The notes beneath the pieces are model-generated. The model did no database searches. It was given only the letters and a program-made list of their open reading frames with translations, and was not told where the DNA came from. Below are positions 23,241-33,582 of a stretch of DNA of 64,000 nt, one piece after another (the stretch's first letter is position 1; every line of letters begins with the position of its first letter). A program made the translations under genes and the position numbers. Origin of the DNA: Massospora cicadina (lineage: Eukaryota > Entomophthoromycota > Entomophthoromycetes > Entomophthorales > Entomophthoraceae); contig JAKSZP010002708.1 in NCBI GenBank assembly GCA_022478985.1, positions 62,001 through 126,000 of the forward strand. The letters are read 5' to 3'.

Positions 23241-24146
23241 ATGGTTACTAACATGGAGGCTGTAAACGTGAGCAGCTCTTCTGGTTCTTCTTTAACTAAA
23301 TCACGATTAGTTGCTCTTGAGAAGCATCTAGCCAGCTCTTTCTCCCATCTCAAAAAGCTAGAGCAAAGGCCGTTCAAATTACTTATAAAGGACATATACA
23401 CCTCGGGCGAAGGGAGCATTGCTTCCTTTTTATACGTTTATGAAGCTGCGATGGATGGCGCCACTGATAAACATAAAGTTCAGTATATTCTTCCTTGTTT
23501 AAGCCGCAAAGCCCAAGGGTTGATCGTTCCTCACCTGGATCCTCAGCACCCCTGGCCAGATGTTAAGAAGGCCCTCTTGGCTGAATTTGGATCCAAGCAG
23601 AGCTTATACAGGGAAAAACAGGCTTTCATGCGCCTTACCATGTATGAGGGTGAAACTCTCTTTAGTTTTGCTGAGCGTTTCTATCTCACTGCTCAAAGTC
23701 AGGCTACGTCTAACCTGCTTACCCTGGATGATGCTATCGCCGCCATATTAACAGGGTTAGCTTCACAACCCTCTCTCGCCAGGCATATCATATCAGTGAA
23801 ACGCCACTTTACAACCTTCCGTGATATAAAAGAGGCTTTGTTAGACGTTGCCCATATTCCTTTAGGTGAGCTGCGGCCTATTGAACCGTTGGAAGTGAGA
23901 CCACCTATGCCTATTCTCCCTGAAAAACCTGCTTCTTTGGTGCGACTTAAAACGGACATCCATCATTCATGCAAAGCGGAGATCCCTACTGTGGTTTCCC
24001 CTTCAGCTCAGCCAATAGGTGCGCGCCCTAAGGGTATATCCTCCAGAACTACTGGGGTTGTGAAAATGCCGGTTAAAGCGAAGCTAATTACCCCACCTCT
24101 CATGGCTGTCTCCCCCACTTCAATTGCAACCTTGCCCATGGTTTAG
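23241..24146 (+). CDS. R3 gag, capsid-like, 301 codons
   Basis: An open frame starting 19 bases after the primer site (MVTNMEAVNVSSSSGSS). Residues 30-50 are a short helical stretch, and residues 55-200 form a Ty3-type capsid region (TSGEGSIASFLYVYEAAM, LAEFGSKQSLYREKQAFMRL, FSFAERFYLTAQSQ, TLDDAIAAILTGL, KEALLDVAHIPLGELRP). A Pro-rich tail follows. The capsid part is collinear with that in R7 gag (SSGEDSIISFLYLYEKAL), but R3 lacks the N-terminal domain, collagen-like segment, long coiled coil and CCHC knuckle. The stop TAG at 24144-24146 is followed by the same frame into protease, so it is probably a nonsense mutation (CAG to TAG) in a fused gag-pol and not a natural terminus. Packaging of element RNA would be the role. 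Confidence 0.85.
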   Translation: MVTNMEAVNVSSSSGSSLTKSRLVALEKHLASSFSHLKKLEQRPFKLLIKDIYTSGEGSIASFLYVYEAAMDGATDKHKVQYILPCLSRKAQGLIVPHLDPQHPWPDVKKALLAEFGSKQSLYREKQAFMRLTMYEGETLFSFAERFYLTAQSQATSNLLTLDDAIAAILTGLASQPSLARHIISVKRHFTTFRDIKEALLDVAHIPLGELRPIEPLEVRPPMPILPEKPASLVRLKTDIHHSCKAEIPTVVSPSAQPIGARPKGISSRTTGVVKMPVKAKLITPPLMAVSPTSIATLPMV

Positions 24147-25978
24147 AATACCCCTGAGGCTGACTCTGAGGGGGGTTACAATGATGTTGGGTACTACTTA
24201 TTGGGAGCTCCCACAGAAGTGGAGGTCCCTGATCGCCTAAAGGCCAAAGGAGTAGATGAAACCACCATACCTGAGGATAAATACTTCCACCAAGTTATAG
24301 GTTGTATGGAAATTATTGACACAGCCATTGACGCTGATCAGCTCCTATCAAGCTTAATTCGCCCTTTACAGCGAGGGCATACCATGCAGTCTATTCTGGA
24401 TAATCACCCTGAGACCGCACGCAAATTAACCTCCACTTTTCATCTCAAGGAGGTTTTAGCGCTGTCAGATAACTTTGGAAGCACACTTACTAAGGTTGAA
24501 GTAGTTGTTTACAAAGTCCGGGTGATGGCTATCCTGGATACAGGTTCCTCAGTGAATGTAATCTCCTCTCGGCTGATGAAAAAGATTAAACTGATGCCTG
24601 ACTAGGATTATGCTAAGGAGTTTGGAACTGCGGGCCCAAACAATACCCGCGCCCTTGGCGCTTACTCATCTCTTCCCATTCGCGTTGGGAAAGCTTATCC
24701 TATCAGCCCCGCTGTGGCCTTAGATAATAACTCCTATGATTTGCTCATAGGTACTCAGTTTATGATCGAGTATGAAGGCATCATCAACATGAAGCAAGGG
24801 TTCCTATCTTAAATGAACTACGAAGTTCCATTAGTCTTATTTAACAAAGAACCCATCAAGAATGACTACACCTGCCTGGTTGAATGCCCCTTTTCTGCTT
24901 TGCCTTTACATTATGTCACCTCTAGGCGCAACACTAAGAAATTGCCCAATTCAGTGGAGGCTAGCAATGGTATTCCATTTTATGCAGCAGATAAGGTGGT
25001 GATTAAGCCGGGTGAACAACGAGTGGTTGACCTGAAAATCACGCTCCAAATCCCACACCACTATTTGTTGCACCTCATAAGTGTTGAGGGCCTTAGTCCT
25101 TTGGAGCCTCGTGTATTACCTGGGCTACTAGACCCTGCCTATCAGCGACCCACCACTCTACTGTTGGGAAACCTCACCGCAAAGGACATGATCATTTGAA
25201 AACACCAAGAGGTTGGCTGAGGATTTTTAATCCCTGTGGAGGATGTTGAACAGATCCACTCCATCAGCTTAATGGCAGATTTGGGCCTGCCAACAGACAA
25301 CCTGATGCTTACCTTACCAAACGTCCATATCTCAAATGAGTTAACCCCAGTTGAGCTAGAAAAAGTTCATAATCTCCTTAATGACTATAGCGACATATTC
25401 TCCAAGTCAGCTCACGACTATGGCCATATGAAGGGCTGGTGCCACTTCATTGATGTGGGTGATGCCCATCCCATTTGGTCAAAACCATATCACAAGTCAA
25501 AGGTAGAGGAATAGCATATGAGGACGGAACTCACACAGTTACTGGATGCGGGGTTACTAGTTCCCTCTCAAGGCCCTTGGTCTACCCCACTGTTATTAAT
25601 TAAAAAGAAAGATGGAGGTCACCGGATAGTCATGGACTACTGCAAGCTAAATAACCTCACAAAGAAGGATAGCTATCCTATCCCTCGCATCAATGAATCC
25701 CTGGCCCAGCTATCTGGCTCTAACTTCTTCTCAGCCATGGACTTGGCCAGTGGCTATTGGCAAATGGATCATTCTCCACAGGACCAGGAGAAATCCGCTC
25801 TCATTTGCAGTGAAGGGCTTTACCAACCCACTTGATTACCTCAAGGGTTTTGCAATGCACCTGCATCTTTTCAGCGTGCGATGGATCACATCTTGCAAGA
25901 CTTAAAGCTAACCTGCGTTATCGTTTATCTTGATGATATTACTGTTCTCTCAAAACCTTCAACGACCACCTGGATCAC
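24147..25978 (+). pseudogene. R3 pol, protease and RT, in frame with gag but for nonsense codons
   Basis: Continues the gag frame without a frameshift to about 25950. In-frame stops are at 24144, 24603, 24810, 25197, 25218, 25512 and 25833 (TAG, TAG, TAA, TGA, TGA, TAG, TGA); each is one transition from CAG, CAA, CGA or TGG. Protease: VMAILDTGSSVNVISSRLM ends the segment 24201-24605, with DTGS intact. The linker 24813-25199 is conserved with R1 and R2. RT: TPLLLIKKKDGGHRIVMDY (25584 on), AMDLASGYWQMD and YLDD at 25926-25937, so the catalytic box is intact. A frameshift near 25950 moves the rest of RT into another frame. Makes cDNA from element RNA when functional. Confidence 0.9.
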
Positions 25979-26977
25979 TTGAAGGAGGTGTTTGGAAGGC
26001 TACGTAAGTCAAATATCAAATTGAAACCATCCAAGTGCACCTTCTTTCAGCGAGAATTGGATTTCCTTGGCCACACCATTTCGCAAAAAGGAATCCAACC
26101 GCTACAGAATAAGGTTGAAGCCATTGCAAATATGCCTCCCCCTAAGAATTTGCGGGATATACAGGTGTTTCTAGGGATGATGGGGTATTACCATCAGTTC
26201 ATCCCTAAGTTCTCACAACTCATTGAGCTCCTTGTTCGCTTACCGAACAAGAAAATCCCCTTCCAATGGGGCGCTGAACAAAAAGCCGCTTTTGAGACCC
26301 TGAAGCAGCTACTACAACGATGCCCTATCCTACGGCACCCAGATTACAAAAAACTCTTTATCCTGTTTATGGACGCCTCAAACTACGCCATTGGGGCCAT
26401 TTTAGGCCAACTAGATGAAAATGGTATTGATCATCCGTTATCTTATTTCAGTAAGATGCTTTCAAAGCCTGAACGCAACTACAGTGTAACAGAAAAGGAG
26501 TGCCTGGCTGTTTTTTTGGCTTTAGAGCACTATCGCCCTTTCCGCTATGGGACCACCTTTACTGTAGTTACTGACCACGCTTCATTGAAGTGGCTACAAA
26601 ATATGAAGGACCCTACTGGGCGTTTAGCTCGCTGGGCTCTAAAGCTCCAGCCTTATGATATGAAAATTGAACATTGTGCCAGAACTTGTCATATGAATGT
26701 GGATGGGTTGTCTCGTCTGCCAGTCCTCCATTTGAATAATAGCGAGGCAGAAAGGTTGCATGATCTATTAATGACTCCCAATGAATGGGAGGATGAAGAT
26801 GATCCAGTTCAGAAGATGTTAGCCCGCCACTCGCGCAACACCAAAGCGGAAAATGGGAAGTTTTATAAGCGGGTGGGGGCGAAGTGGCTGCCTTACCTCT
26901 GGCCCTCAGAACGCATATCTGCCATCCTTGAAGCTCACTCCATTTATAGGCCATGGAGGGGCAAAGAAGAATTATGA
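25979..26977 (+). CDS. R3 pol, RT thumb, RNase H and integrase N-terminus (332 codons open)
   Basis: The longest open frame of the window, an internal part of pol and not a separate gene. The RT thumb/connection has LKPSKCTFFQRELDFLGH and VFLGMMGYYHQFIPKFS (residues 17-85). RNase H has FMDASNYAIGAILGQL (residue 130), SVTEKECLAVFLALEHY (Glu near residue 172) and VVTDHASLKWLQNMKD (near residue 197), so the acidic residues are present. HMNVDGLSRLPVL marks the end of RNase H. The integrase linker GAKWLPYLWPSERISAIL follows. The frame then slips near 26970. The opening ATG is fortuitous, created by the upstream frameshift. Confidence 0.9.
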   Translation: MKEVFGRLRKSNIKLKPSKCTFFQRELDFLGHTISQKGIQPLQNKVEAIANMPPPKNLRDIQVFLGMMGYYHQFIPKFSQLIELLVRLPNKKIPFQWGAEQKAAFETLKQLLQRCPILRHPDYKKLFILFMDASNYAIGAILGQLDENGIDHPLSYFSKMLSKPERNYSVTEKECLAVFLALEHYRPFRYGTTFTVVTDHASLKWLQNMKDPTGRLARWALKLQPYDMKIEHCARTCHMNVDGLSRLPVLHLNNSEAERLHDLLMTPNEWEDEDDPVQKMLARHSRNTKAENGKFYKRVGAKWLPYLWPSERISAILEAHSIYRPWRGKEEL

Positions 26978-27957
26978 GTGGCTTAAGGATCGATACTATT
27001 GGGATGGAATGATGGAAGCTATAATTGATGTCTTGAAAGACTGCCTTACGTGCAAGAAACAATTCACTTTTAAGGTAGATACCAGTATCAACCAACTACC
27101 CCGCAATAACCTTTTCACACTATTAGTTTGGATGTCGTAGGTCCCCTTCCACAGTCTACCAGCGGCAACCATTTTTCCTAGTAGCCATCAACCACTTCAC
27201 TAAGTGGGTTGATGCTGTGGCGCTTCCTGCCCAAACAGCCAAGGCAACTGCCACTTTCATACATCAACACATTTTTGCTTGGCATGGCAATCCCCAAGTA
27301 CTACTCTGTGATAATGGAAATAATTTTACCTCCAGAGTAGTCAAACTCCTGGCTACCTCCATGGGAGCCCAACAACTTTTTTCAGCTCCGTACAATCCAT
27401 CTACCAATGGGTCAGTGGAAAGAGCCAATGGAACCTTAGTTTCTATTCTCTGTAAAATATTCTCTTCCAATCCACTTCACTGGGATCAATTCTTACTCAG
27501 TGCCCTTATGGCCTACCAGATTAGTTATCACCAGATTCTGAAAATGTCCCCTTTCTGAGTTTTTGTATGGCAAGGAACCAGGCATACCTGCTCTTCTAGC
27601 TAAGGATGTCTTCTCTAGAGGAGAGGAGCCTGAGAAAGCTATGCGAAGGTTAGCTAACCAAATTATTCAACTCCAAGATGAAGCTATGACCAACTTAGCA
27701 AAAACAGTGACTAAAGAAGGGCAGGCTGCCAATGAGCTCCGCACCCCCTTCCTACATTTCATGTGGCTGATAAGGTGTTATACTACCATAACCGCATCAC
27801 TCCAAGAGGTGGTAAGCTTAGCTCAATTTTGGAGGGACCTTTCTCCATCACCTACAAAAGAGGCAATGAATACTCCATCAAATCATTAGCCACGGGAGTT
27901 ACCATAAGCTGGGTACATGGCAGTTTCCTATGCTCTTACACTCCTCCCAACATTCTT
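26853..27957 (+). pseudogene. R3 pol, integrase and GPY/F module
   Basis: Four overlapping frames carry one integrase. The zinc-binding part lies at 26900-27080 (HGGAKKNYEWLKDRYYWDGM, CLTCKKQ). The core has LDVVGPLPQSTS-like sequence near 27125, the frame 27217-27558 with LLCDNGNNFTSRVV (second Asp) and NPSTNGSVERANGTL (catalytic Glu), and MAYQISYHQILKMSPF. The C-terminal part (27563-27930) includes LEGPFSITYKRGNEYSIKSL, the GPY/F module typical of Ty3/Gypsy. Frameshifts near 27125, 27560 and 27765 inactivate it. No chromodomain follows before the polypurine tract. It would insert cDNA with 5-bp duplications, as R3 itself shows. Confidence 0.9.
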
Positions 27958-28719
27958 GGGGGGAAATGTCAGACATTCTCTTTCTCAACTTTTGAAAAAG
28001 AATGTTGGAGTCTGATCTTTGAATAGTATTGTGGTTATCAATGATATGAATACCAATGGTGAAAAGACCTTGGCGGATTCTTGGTGGAACCCTATCTATT
28101 GGGAAAATATGTTTATACCCAAAATTGGCATAATAAGGTAAGAACTGATAATAGGATTGCTCCAACTTCTCAGCCAAATTTTTGGTGTTCATTATTGCAT
28201 GGGTCTGTTCTTCCCTGAGTTGAGAAGATTTTACCTGTCGATGAAGAATTAACAAATCATTACCACTTGGATCTGAACACCCCCAAGGTGAGAAGATTTT
28301 AACCATTGATGATTGAGTGAAAATTAACAAATCATTACCACTCAGATCTGAACACCCCCGAGGTGAGAAGATTTTACCTGCTGGTGATTGGATACAACTT
28401 ATCAAATCATCACCACATGGGTTGGTTTTGCCACAAAATATTTAATCTTGATCTGATAGGCTGAAAGCCTATATTTTCTAATTTGGATGACTCAGCTTTA
28501 TAATACTTTAGCCCCAAATTCCCATGGCCCTGAGGATCAGAACTAGTTTAAATATGATATAGTAGTATTGAAAAAAGGGCTTTTTTCTGGTTTGCCTCAC
28601 ACAATTAAAAACAAAAAGTAAAAACTCAGTTTCTTAAGAGTTTATTTATTTTAAATATTCCATTGTGGGATCCAGCGGCACATAACATCAGCAAGCATAA
28701 CCCTTACTGGATTCTGACA
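27958..28719 (+). repeat. R3 polypurine tract and 3' LTR (LTR from 27967)
   Basis: The plus-strand primer tract GGGGGGAAA (27958-27966) abuts TGTCAGACATTC. The LTR ends ATTCTGACA at 28719, followed by the CACCT duplication. It aligns along its length with 22435-23200. Confidence 0.9.
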
Positions 28720-28939
28720 CACCTAAACGCCAATGAGGTTGTCCCAATTGCCTATCCTGGTCCTTTATGCTTCCAAAGAGGACTGAATCTACAAGCTCAT
28801 TGTGAAACTGGAAGAGTGAGGCCTTGAGCTGTCAATGATGCAACAGCACTTAAAGAAGGTGGCTGACCAGACTCTAGTCAAAAACGGATTATTATGTAAG
28901 CAGGTTAGAACCCCTTGGCTACCATATGTTTGGCCCTCA
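28720..28939 (+). pseudogene. R4 pol, second part (RNase H end to integrase start)
   Basis: Resumes the R4 frame directly after the R3 target duplication: LNANEVV completes the RNase H tail (relatives end HQNADGLSR). The integrase linker follows and ends TPWLPYVWPS (R3 equivalent: AKWLPYLWPSERIS). R5 begins at 28940, so the rest of R4 integrase is out of view. Confidence 0.8.
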
Positions 28940-29461
28940 CGTCAGGATTAAGGGTTTAGACCTCTTGTCCCTTTTTAATTTATATACCAGGGGACCCAAA
29001 GCTCCTGGGTGTTGGAGTATACTTTAATGCTTTTCTTGGGTGAAAAGTCTTTATTCTGGATACTATGTCTGGAGGGGTAATTCCTAAATATATGTTTGAC
29101 CAATTTTCTTACTTAAAAAGGCAAAAAGATAGTGTAAACTCTATTTGCTTAAATCAAATTATAAGGGAGATCAGGTAGGTTACCCAATCCATTTCCAAGC
29201 GTTCCAGGCTAAGACCTATTATTACAAATTGGGGATTCTGTAGCAGGCTTAGTAACTCAGGCAAAATAGGATTTGCTTGCCACATATCTTGGGTTTGAAC
29301 CCCAAGATTAGGAGGTTTTGGGCGATTAATATTTAACCAAATTAGGCGGGGCTTGTCCCCAATTAGGAGGGCTCATAATTAGTTGGGGTTTGTTTCCAAT
29401 ATTGAGATAGCTTGTAATTTGTTGGTAATTATCCCCAATACTGGTTTCAGCTATTTTGACA
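28940..29461 (-). repeat. R5 3' LTR
   Basis: Plus-strand start CGTCAGGATTAAGGG (partner TGTCATGATTAAGGG), end GCTATTTTGACA. It contains a run of near-repeats of the type TTGTCCCCAATATTG. It is a direct repeat of 63475-63995. Confidence 0.9.
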
Positions 29462-29469
29462 GATCAAGT

Positions 29470-30414
29470 TCAATTTCCGTCATCTAACTCATCCAAATCT
29501 TTGATTCAGGCAGGAATCCCAACAACGGGCCCCTCTAGATCTTGATGAATGGAGGAAATGAATGAGAAAAATGTCTATGTACACAATTGACTATAGTACC
29601 CTGAACGACCTCTACAACTTAGTTCTCATTTCCCCACTTATAAATGAAATTGTAGGGTCCTGACCAGTTAGTGCCCAATCTGTTATCACGACCTTCTGGC
29701 CAATGGTGATAGAAAAGACTAGGTCACAAAGCTGTAAGGTGTGAAGAGGTTCTTGTTTGTCATTAAACCGATTTGTTTCTCTACTAGTGGTAGCAGATAA
29801 GTTCTTGGAATCAGGGCCTGAAGTCAGATGATTTCATTGGAAATACTTTGCATAGAGACTTCAGGGGCTTTAAGGGAGGCTTTGTCGAGCATAATCTGCA
29901 CTTTAGAAGGCAGCTGGTGATTTCTTCTGTACAATTCTTGGAAGGGCGACATCTTAAATTTTCTATAATAGCTGATTCTATAGGCCAGAATTGCACTAGG
30001 CAAATGTAGGAACCAATGAAGCGGGTCAGTCATAGCCATATTCTGGAGGGAGAAGTTAGAGTACCATTTTCCTGAACTACCATTCCATTTGCTTCAGGAT
30101 TGTAGATAATGAAAATACCTGTGTGGTTCCCATAAGTTCGGCTATATCTTTCACCTGCAATGAATGGAATTTTGCCCATTATGGGAAAGGATTATGTTAG
30201 CCCACCCATGCTGTGAGATAATCCAATTATATTAAAATGTGGCTGAAACTTTTTCCAAAGCTGATGGTACCAATACAGCTTCAAATCACTTGGTTAAATG
30301 ATACATGGCTAGAAGAAGGAACCAATATATTTTTTAGCACTAGTGGTGCCCAACCCAAAAGGGGAGCCGCCACACAACAAGAAGGAACCAATAGCCATTA
30401 AAGGCTCAAGTGAG
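29470..30414 (-). pseudogene. R5 pol, integrase C-terminal part
   Basis: Minus-strand frames 29824-30039 and 29811-29996 encode AILAYRISYYRKFKMSPFQELY, the conserved end of Ty3/Gypsy integrase, followed towards the LTR by a degraded GPY/F region. Upstream (30250-30310), LAMYHLTKWFEAV is the core segment after the first Asp. A 51-bp insertion with a 15-bp duplication lies at 30328-30378. The first catalytic Asp segment (SIDVEGPL) lies on the far side of R6 at about 36205-36225. Confidence 0.75.
30328..30378 (-). mobile_element. 51-bp truncated non-LTR insertion with target duplication
   Basis: Flanked by AAGAAGGAACCAATA at 30313-30327 and 30379-30393, a perfect 15-bp duplication in integrase sequence. 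On the minus strand the insert ends GTGCTAAAAAATA, an A-rich tail. This fits an extremely 5'-truncated SINE or LINE 3' end, whose sequence differs from the S1/S2/N1 tail. Confidence 0.65.
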
Positions 30415-32462
30415 TGTTAAAATATGAGCTGCTGGATGTAGCTCGCTTCTGCACCCTGATTTCAACTGCACAGATTCTTGACCACTTGCGATGATTGTTT
30501 GATATATATATAAGCTGGGGCAATATTTTTATAAAGACTATTATTGTTGATTTCCCAAAAGCCACGTTGAGTAAAGGGTCTAACGCTAAACAGGTGCTTC
30601 TTCATCTTGAAGATATTTTTAATCTAGTAGGTAACAATTCCCTATTCTCTTCATGCAGAACCAAGCGGAGACTTGATAAAAACCTAAGGATACTGGTCCT
30701 TACTCTTATCCCAAGAATTATGTTATACAACCAATATATAAACAACTAAGTTATTATCAAGTTTTAAACTAATTTAATTAGGAAATATTTGGGGGTTTTA
30801 TAGTAAAATTGGGTGAGAGAATTCCATTCCTAGTTGAGTTCAGCCTTAGCTAAAGGATTAAGCTCATCATCAACCTCAGGAATTGAGTCAGAGATTAGAT
30901 CCCGCTCAACCAATATTTGTGCATTATAAGGTGAGAGCTTGTCTGAAGAGAATAATTAATTTTGGGATGCCAATCTATTGGTGAGTAGATTGTAATTATT
31001 GATACAATTTTATTACATGATGAATTACCAATTGTTTTTTCCTTTTTTAATTGAACCATTGCTGAATTGATGAAACTAGAAAAGCTTAAAATCCACAGGT
31101 TGATTGATTGTCAATCTAAGACCACAATAGGATGTGAGCAGGAGTGAAGCAAATTCATTTAAGGTTATATTTGATCCTCATCAAAAGGCTGTCTCACATG
31201 TGATATATAAACTATATCTAATGAATGTAATCAATTATCCATAAGCTGACAAATGCCATATGACATAGCCCTTTGTAAACCAATCGTCACTAATGCAGCC
31301 TCAAAAAGTTCATAACCTCCACACCTCTATTCCCCATTATAACCTCATGATAATTATACACCATTATGATCACAATAATTAAATATTGGCCATACTATTT
31401 AAGCTGGCTTTTTATACTAATAAAATACCTTCCTTTACCTACCTTTATTAAGTTTTTAGTTAACAGTGGTTAGCTTAGATTGTAGAGGTGGGAATCAAGA
31501 TCCCCAGAGGTTAAGTACTGGGTTAAAACACCTGGAGTGATTGGCACAACCAACTCCTAACCTTGAACTCTATAGAAACTTAGCGTGAACTTGGGCAACT
31601 AGCAGCAACAACGTTGAACTTAAAAGATTGAAGGGAAGAAACCCTAAGAAAATAAATAGAGGCCGCTGAACCAAAATTGTTGGACAAGTCCTAAAGAGAA
31701 CCTCTGAGCCATATTGAGTGGTCAAGTCTCAGAAAGAGAATTTGTTGGTCTTCTGGGTTGGTGGGTTGCCCTGTGAATTTATAGTTATGGGTCACCAAAG
31801 ACTAGAAAAAACAAGGGCCAACAGTCTTCATACTGTTTGGCCTGGCCACTAATGGAGTCACCTATTATTGAGAATGAAAAATTCTCAACATTGACACAAA
31901 CTTTTCAGCTGTCCTCTGAGAATTATCTGCTCTCATATATTGGATTGACCCTTAAGTTTTAGGCACCAAATCTTGTTGGGTATCCTTGCCTTAATTTTCT
32001 TAGGTAGCATAATCCTTGGTGTTTGGTGACAAATTTATTGGTGCCAGGAACTCAATACCAATTGGTTCAATTGTGTTGGCCAATGATGATCCTACCATCT
32101 ACCAAAAGCGTTAGAATGTTCTGGTGTTGAATGGCTCCCCATCTTTTCACTCTAAATGATTCCTCATAAAACAATTGTTTTGTGTTGCTCCCACATCAAT
32201 TTTTGCTCAATATTGTTAGGATGATTTCTGACAGGAATATCTTTAGTTGGCGACCGTTGCCAAGATATTCAATTGTCACACTTTAATAATTTGATTATCA
32301 GATATTGTTCCCTCATCAAATTCTTGCTCAATATAATTGGGGATGATTCCCAACAAGAATATTGTTAGTCAGCGACTGTTGCTGAAATATTAAATTGTAA
32401 TTACTAATTGTCAAATTAATTGTGTAGTAGTTTGGATAATGTGGCCAACTGATATTCCAACA
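30415..32462 (-). repeat. R6 3' LTR, interrupted and with an internal duplication
   Basis: 30415-30811 and 31890-32462 align with the two parts of the 5' LTR (35342-36197). The gap is an insertion. The second part has a 120-bp tandem duplication (units starting 32194 and 32314, both with TTGCTCAATAT...GATGATT) where the 5' LTR has one copy. Confidence 0.85.
30812..31889. mobile_element. 1.1-kb insert in R6 3' LTR, probable transposon fragment
   Basis: Absent from the partner LTR. Around 31050-31200 the plus strand reads IAELMKLEKLKIHRLIDCQSKTTIG-like sequence that resembles the region after the active site of a retroviral-type protease, but with stops. At 31665-31740 are two copies of a GACAAGTCCTAAAGAG...CTGAGCC motif that is repeated in R10. 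The ends show a weak inverted similarity (TGAGAGAATTCC and TTCATTCTCA). Its identity is unsettled: a fragment of an R10-like element is the best guess. Confidence 0.45.
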
Positions 32463-33276
32463 TATCCCCCTCTTGACCAGATTATCCATCGGAAGATAGA
32501 ACCCTTGGGATGGAAGCCGCCTCAGCTTGTGCTCATGTTTGGATGTCATATTGGTATGATCTCAGCGGAGTTCAGCTCTGTCTTCACTCATCGTCAATAT
32601 GCTCTGCTCAGCATTGCAACTTCTTGTCCTTGGTTGCTACCCGCTGCCACCTTTTCTTGAGCGTGGTTCACATCACATCATGCCACACCAGTCCCATCTT
32701 AGCATTCTTTCCAAAAGATGAACTGGTCCACTTGTACAAACCTCAGGGCAGGTTCCCAATGGCATCTTGCCATTCAGCCTGTACCAACCCCAGGATGGGT
32801 TTCAACAACTTGTTAATAGGGACTATTCCAGAGGATCTAGTTTCAGCCCATCCTGTTCCTGCCAACTCTTGGGGCTCATGCCCACTACTATCTTTCCCTT
32901 CCTCCATGCTCAGTAGGTGAGAATATCTTCAGATGCATCACTACACAAAAATAAAAATGATTTTAATACAATTTTTTAGTTTTTATATTTTCTATAAATC
33001 TTTTTATATTTTTATCTCTTAGTTTCATGATTATTATTTTTATTATTGTATATTTTTTAAGTCATATACTTTAAGTATTTTAAATGGACTCTATTGACTA
33101 TTTGACCATCTTTGATATTCTTGGTCATATAGGCATTATTTGATGATTTAGTAATAATATTGAATGGTCCCATCCAAAGGGCATCTAACTTCTTTTTCTT
33201 TTTTTCCTCCATCATTATTTGCCAACTCAAATAAACAGATTAATTCCGCTGATAGATATGTATATGATCCTCTATG
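32463..33276 (-). other. R6 internal region next to 3' LTR, no recognisable gene
   Basis: The minus strand starts with a purine tract (AAGAGGGGGATA, complement of 32463-32474). Open stretches such as 32510-32920 (plus strand) are probably chance. No RT, RNase H or integrase motif is visible. 32940-33140 is AT-rich. Confidence 0.5.
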
Positions 33277-33292
33277 TACATGGATTAATTTA

Positions 33293-33582
33293 TTTATTTG
33301 AGGCAAGCCGACCAGGGGACAGACATTACCAAAATAGAGAAAGAAAGTATTGATATGAAGCCTGAGCAGGGTCAACTCTGTCGTAGAAAGTTTTTTTTCA
33401 CCTCCAGATCAGGACTCGGATTTTTCTGGTTACATCATGGGTAAGGTTTTCGTGTTATTATACCTACTAAACACCAATAGCTTCCTTCAGCTGGCACCCC
33501 AATTGATGTGGGAAGGGCAGGAATTGAACCTGCAGCCTTCAGGTTGGTAGCCATACGCCCTACTGACTCGCCTTCCACCCCC
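33293..33582 (-). mobile_element. SINE S2, second copy of the tRNA-headed family, inserted in R6
   Basis: A 290-bp element in minus orientation flanked by TACATGGATTAATTTA (33277-33292 and 33583-33598, 16 bp perfect). It matches S1 along its length: head with GGCGAGTCAGTAGG and GGCTACCAACCTGAAGG, B box GGTTCAATTCC, tail GGTAATGTCTGTCCCCTGG...GGCTTGCCTC and an AAATAAATAAA end. Its duplication and length independently define the ends of the family. Confidence 0.92.

Larger units (their letters stand above)
22435..28719 (+). mobile_element. R3: youngest-looking Ty3/Gypsy element, nested in R4
   Basis: A full-length 6.3-kb element: LTRs 22435-23200 and 27967-28719, primer site, gag, pol and a polypurine tract GGGGGGAAA at 27958-27966. 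The target duplication CACCT is exact (22430-22434 and 28720-28724), and the R4 RNase H frame continues across the site. CpG dinucleotides look commoner here than in neighbouring elements. Coding damage is mostly nonsense codons. gag lacks the collagen-like part and zinc knuckle seen in R1, R2, R4 and R7. Confidence 0.95.

Noticed and set aside
27899..28405. A 168-codon minus-strand gene with internal repeats
   Set aside because: It is antisense to the R3 3' LTR; the repeats are the 75-bp LTR units read backwards.
28940..29461. Treating the two R5 LTRs as independent solo LTRs
   Set aside because: Both borders fit one minus-strand element: integrase beside the left copy, primer site beside the right copy, and gag to pol fragments in order between them.
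30812..31889. A MITE or other DNA transposon with terminal inverted repeats
   Set aside because: The end similarity is short and imperfect, and no flanking duplication could be confirmed; listed only as an insert.
32510..32920. A 136-codon plus-strand protein
   Set aside because: No recognisable domain; it is antisense to the R6 interior and extends from its LTR border, so probably chance.
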